From an uncultured Clostridia bacterium (GTDB lineage Bacteria; Bacillota; Clostridia; Christensenellales; CAG-138): 7,070 nt of DNA. A program made the position numbers and the translations under genes. The stretch spans positions 1-7,070 of the forward strand of contig CAMHDC010000065.1 in the NCBI GenBank assembly GCA_946183765.1. Reading direction: 5' to 3'. The notes below the pieces were generated by a model that was not told where the DNA came from, did no database searches, and saw only the letters and a program-made list of their open reading frames with translations. This document shows positions 5,626 through 7,070 of this stretch, one piece after another. The first letter of the stretch is position 1. Each line of letters begins with the position of its first letter.

Positions 5626-7070
5626 ATGTTCAAACAGTTCGAGACCATGATCGGCGATCGCAAGCTCATCGTCGAAACCGGCAAGTATGCCGAGCAGGCG
5701 GGCGGTTCCTGCCTGGTGCGCTGCGGCGGTACCGCGGTGCTGGTCTGCGCCACCGTGGCTAAAGCGCCCCGGGACGGCGTGGATTTTCTGCCCCTGTCCA
5801 TTGAATTCGAAGAGAAGCTCTACTCCGTGGGCAAGATCCCCGGCGGCTTCATCAAGCGGGAAGGCCGTCCCTCCGAGAAGGCCATCCTGACCGACCGGCT
5901 CATCGACCGGCCCCTCAGGCCCCTGTTCCCCAAGGGCTTCTACAACGACGTCCAGGTCATTGCCACCTGCCTGTCCGTGGATCAGGACGTGCAGCCCGAC
6001 ATCCTGGCCATGCTGGGTTCCAGCATCGCGCTGTCCATCTCCGAAGCCCCCTTCATGGGCCCCACCGGCTCCGTGGCCGTGGGCTATGTGGACGGCAAGT
6101 ACATCCTGAACCCCGGTGTGGAGGATCGGGAGAACAGCCGCCTCACCCTCACCGTGGCCGGCACCAAGGACGCCGTCATGATGGTGGAAGCCGGTGCGCA
6201 GGAGCTCACCGAGGAGGAGATGCTGGGCGCTATCCTGTTCGCCCATGAGGAGATCAAGAAGATCTGCGCCTTCATCCAGGGCATCCAGGACGAGATCGGC
6301 AAGCCCAAGATGGAGGTCAACATCCATAAGCCCGCCGAGGAACTGGACAAGGCCGTCCGTGCCTTCGCCATGGACAAGGTCGTCTGGCAGATGGACACCT
6401 TCGACCGCCACGAGCGGGAGGTCCGCACCGAGCAGGTGAAGGCCGAAGTCCACGCCGCCTTCGACGAGGAGCATCCCGAAGAGGGCAAGGACATCGACGC
6501 CATCCTGTACAACATGACCAAAGAGGTCATGCGTGACAAGATCATCAACAAGAAGATCCGTCCCGACGGCCGCGGCCAGGAGGAGATCCGGCCCATCTGG
6601 TGCGAAGCGGGCATCCTGGAGAGGACCCACGGCAGCGCCGTGTTCACCCGTGGCCAGACCCAGGTCATGACCATCGCCACCCTGGGCACCATCGCCGAAG
6701 CTCAGATCCTGGACGGCATCGGCCTCGAGGACTCCAAGCGGTACATGCACCAGTACAACATGCCTCCCTACAGCACCGGCGAGACCCGTCCCGTGCGCAG
6801 CCCCGGCCGCCGCGAGATCGGTCACGGCGCATTGGCTGAGCGGGCCCTGCTGCCCGTGCTGCCCTCCGAGGAGGAGTTCCCCTACTGCATGCGCCTCGTG
6901 TCCGAGGTCATTTCCAGCAACGGCTCCACCTCCCAGGCCTCTATCTGCGCCAGCACCCTGGCTCTGATGGACGCAGGCGTGCCCATCAAGAAGATGGTGG
7001 CCGGCGTGGCCATGGGCCTCATCAAGGACGTGGACACCGGCAACATCGCCGTGCTCACCGACATCCAGGG
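5626..7070 (+). CDS. pnp: Polyribonucleotide nucleotidyltransferase (PNPase), 3' end outside window
   Basis: PNPase is a trimeric phosphorolytic 3'-5' exoribonuclease in the cytoplasm and degradosome-like assemblies; it can also add nucleotides. The visible 481 codons cover the first RNase PH domain (about 1-225, with GKIPGGFIKREGRPSE at 69-84 and IDRPLRPLFP at 93-102), the alpha-helical linker domain (about 235-305), and most of the second, catalytic RNase PH domain. In the latter, RPDGRG (312-317), THGSAVFTRGQTQ, GRREIGHGALAERAL (394-408) and the phosphate-binding SNGSTSQAS (431-439) are intact. The window ends at TDIQ, just before the DHLGDMD-type block that carries the family's catalytic aspartates, and before the KH and S1 RNA-binding domains; a full protein would be about 700 residues. 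The ATG at 5626 is the first start after an in-frame stop and matches family N-termini. No frameshift is seen. It lies downstream of the rpsO terminator with no clear promoter of its own. Confidence 0.98.
   Translation, partial: MFKQFETMIGDRKLIVETGKYAEQAGGSCLVRCGGTAVLVCATVAKAPRDGVDFLPLSIEFEEKLYSVGKIPGGFIKREGRPSEKAILTDRLIDRPLRPLFPKGFYNDVQVIATCLSVDQDVQPDILAMLGSSIALSISEAPFMGPTGSVAVGYVDGKYILNPGVEDRENSRLTLTVAGTKDAVMMVEAGAQELTEEEMLGAILFAHEEIKKICAFIQGIQDEIGKPKMEVNIHKPAEELDKAVRAFAMDKVVWQMDTFDRHEREVRTEQVKAEVHAAFDEEHPEEGKDIDAILYNMTKEVMRDKIINKKIRPDGRGQEEIRPIWCEAGILERTHGSAVFTRGQTQVMTIATLGTIAEAQILDGIGLEDSKRYMHQYNMPPYSTGETRPVRSPGRREIGHGALAERALLPVLPSEEEFPYCMRLVSEVISSNGSTSQASICASTLALMDAGVPIKKMVAGVAMGLIKDVDTGNIAVLTDIQ

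Noticed and set aside
5602..6825. Minus-strand open frame of 407 codons opposite pnp
   Set aside because: Its composition (Gly, His, Leu, Asp rich) is that of a shadow frame opposite GC-rich coding sequence. The plus-strand PNPase match is unambiguous.
1..7070. CRISPR arrays, insertion sequences, tRNA or rRNA genes, phage or defence genes
   Set aside because: No repeat-spacer pattern, transposase, terminal inverted repeat, tRNA-like fold or unexplained gene was seen. Nearly all bases are taken up by seven conserved housekeeping genes.

Overview
The window is a GC-rich, entirely plus-strand stretch of bacterial chromosome carrying a conserved translation and RNA-metabolism cluster: infB (5' end missing), rbfA, a DHH-family nanoRNase/pAp phosphatase (nrnA), truB, ribF, rpsO and pnp (3' end missing). 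An nrnA gene between rbfA and truB is typical of Firmicutes and some other Gram-positive or related bacteria, and is not seen in Enterobacteria. Together with strong AGGAGG-type ribosome sites and high GC, this suggests a GC-rich Clostridia lineage, perhaps Oscillospiraceae/Ruminococcaceae-like. That taxonomic guess is inference from gene order and protein flavour only.

Layout. Bases 1-1953 are the C-terminal ~650 residues of initiation factor IF2. A 58-base gap holds a terminator-like hairpin and the rbfA ribosome site. Bases 2012-5140 are four tightly packed genes, rbfA, nrnA, truB and ribF, joined by an 11-base overlap, a 4-base ATGA overlap and a 6-base gap, which suggests translational coupling. 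A good vegetative (sigma-A type) promoter sits across the 3' end of ribF. It is followed by a leader of about 100 bases that can fold into a long helix in front of rpsO (5250-5504), a plausible ribosomal protein S15 autoregulatory site. A strong intrinsic terminator follows rpsO. pnp begins at 5626 and runs off the end just before the segment that carries the family's catalytic aspartates.

The genes fit together functionally. IF2 (initiation), RbfA (30S maturation) and S15 (30S assembly) serve the small subunit. TruB makes pseudouridine 55 in tRNA. PNPase shortens RNA from the 3' end, and NrnA removes the very short oligonucleotides left over and/or pAp. RibF makes FMN and FAD and is a common passenger in this cluster.

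I found no mobile element, CRISPR array, tRNA, rRNA or evidently new gene system. No stretch over 300 bases lacks a gene. The points most worth checking are the non-coding controls: the rpsO leader, the infB-rbfA hairpin, and the pnp leader with its repeated purine-rich ribosome-site sequence.
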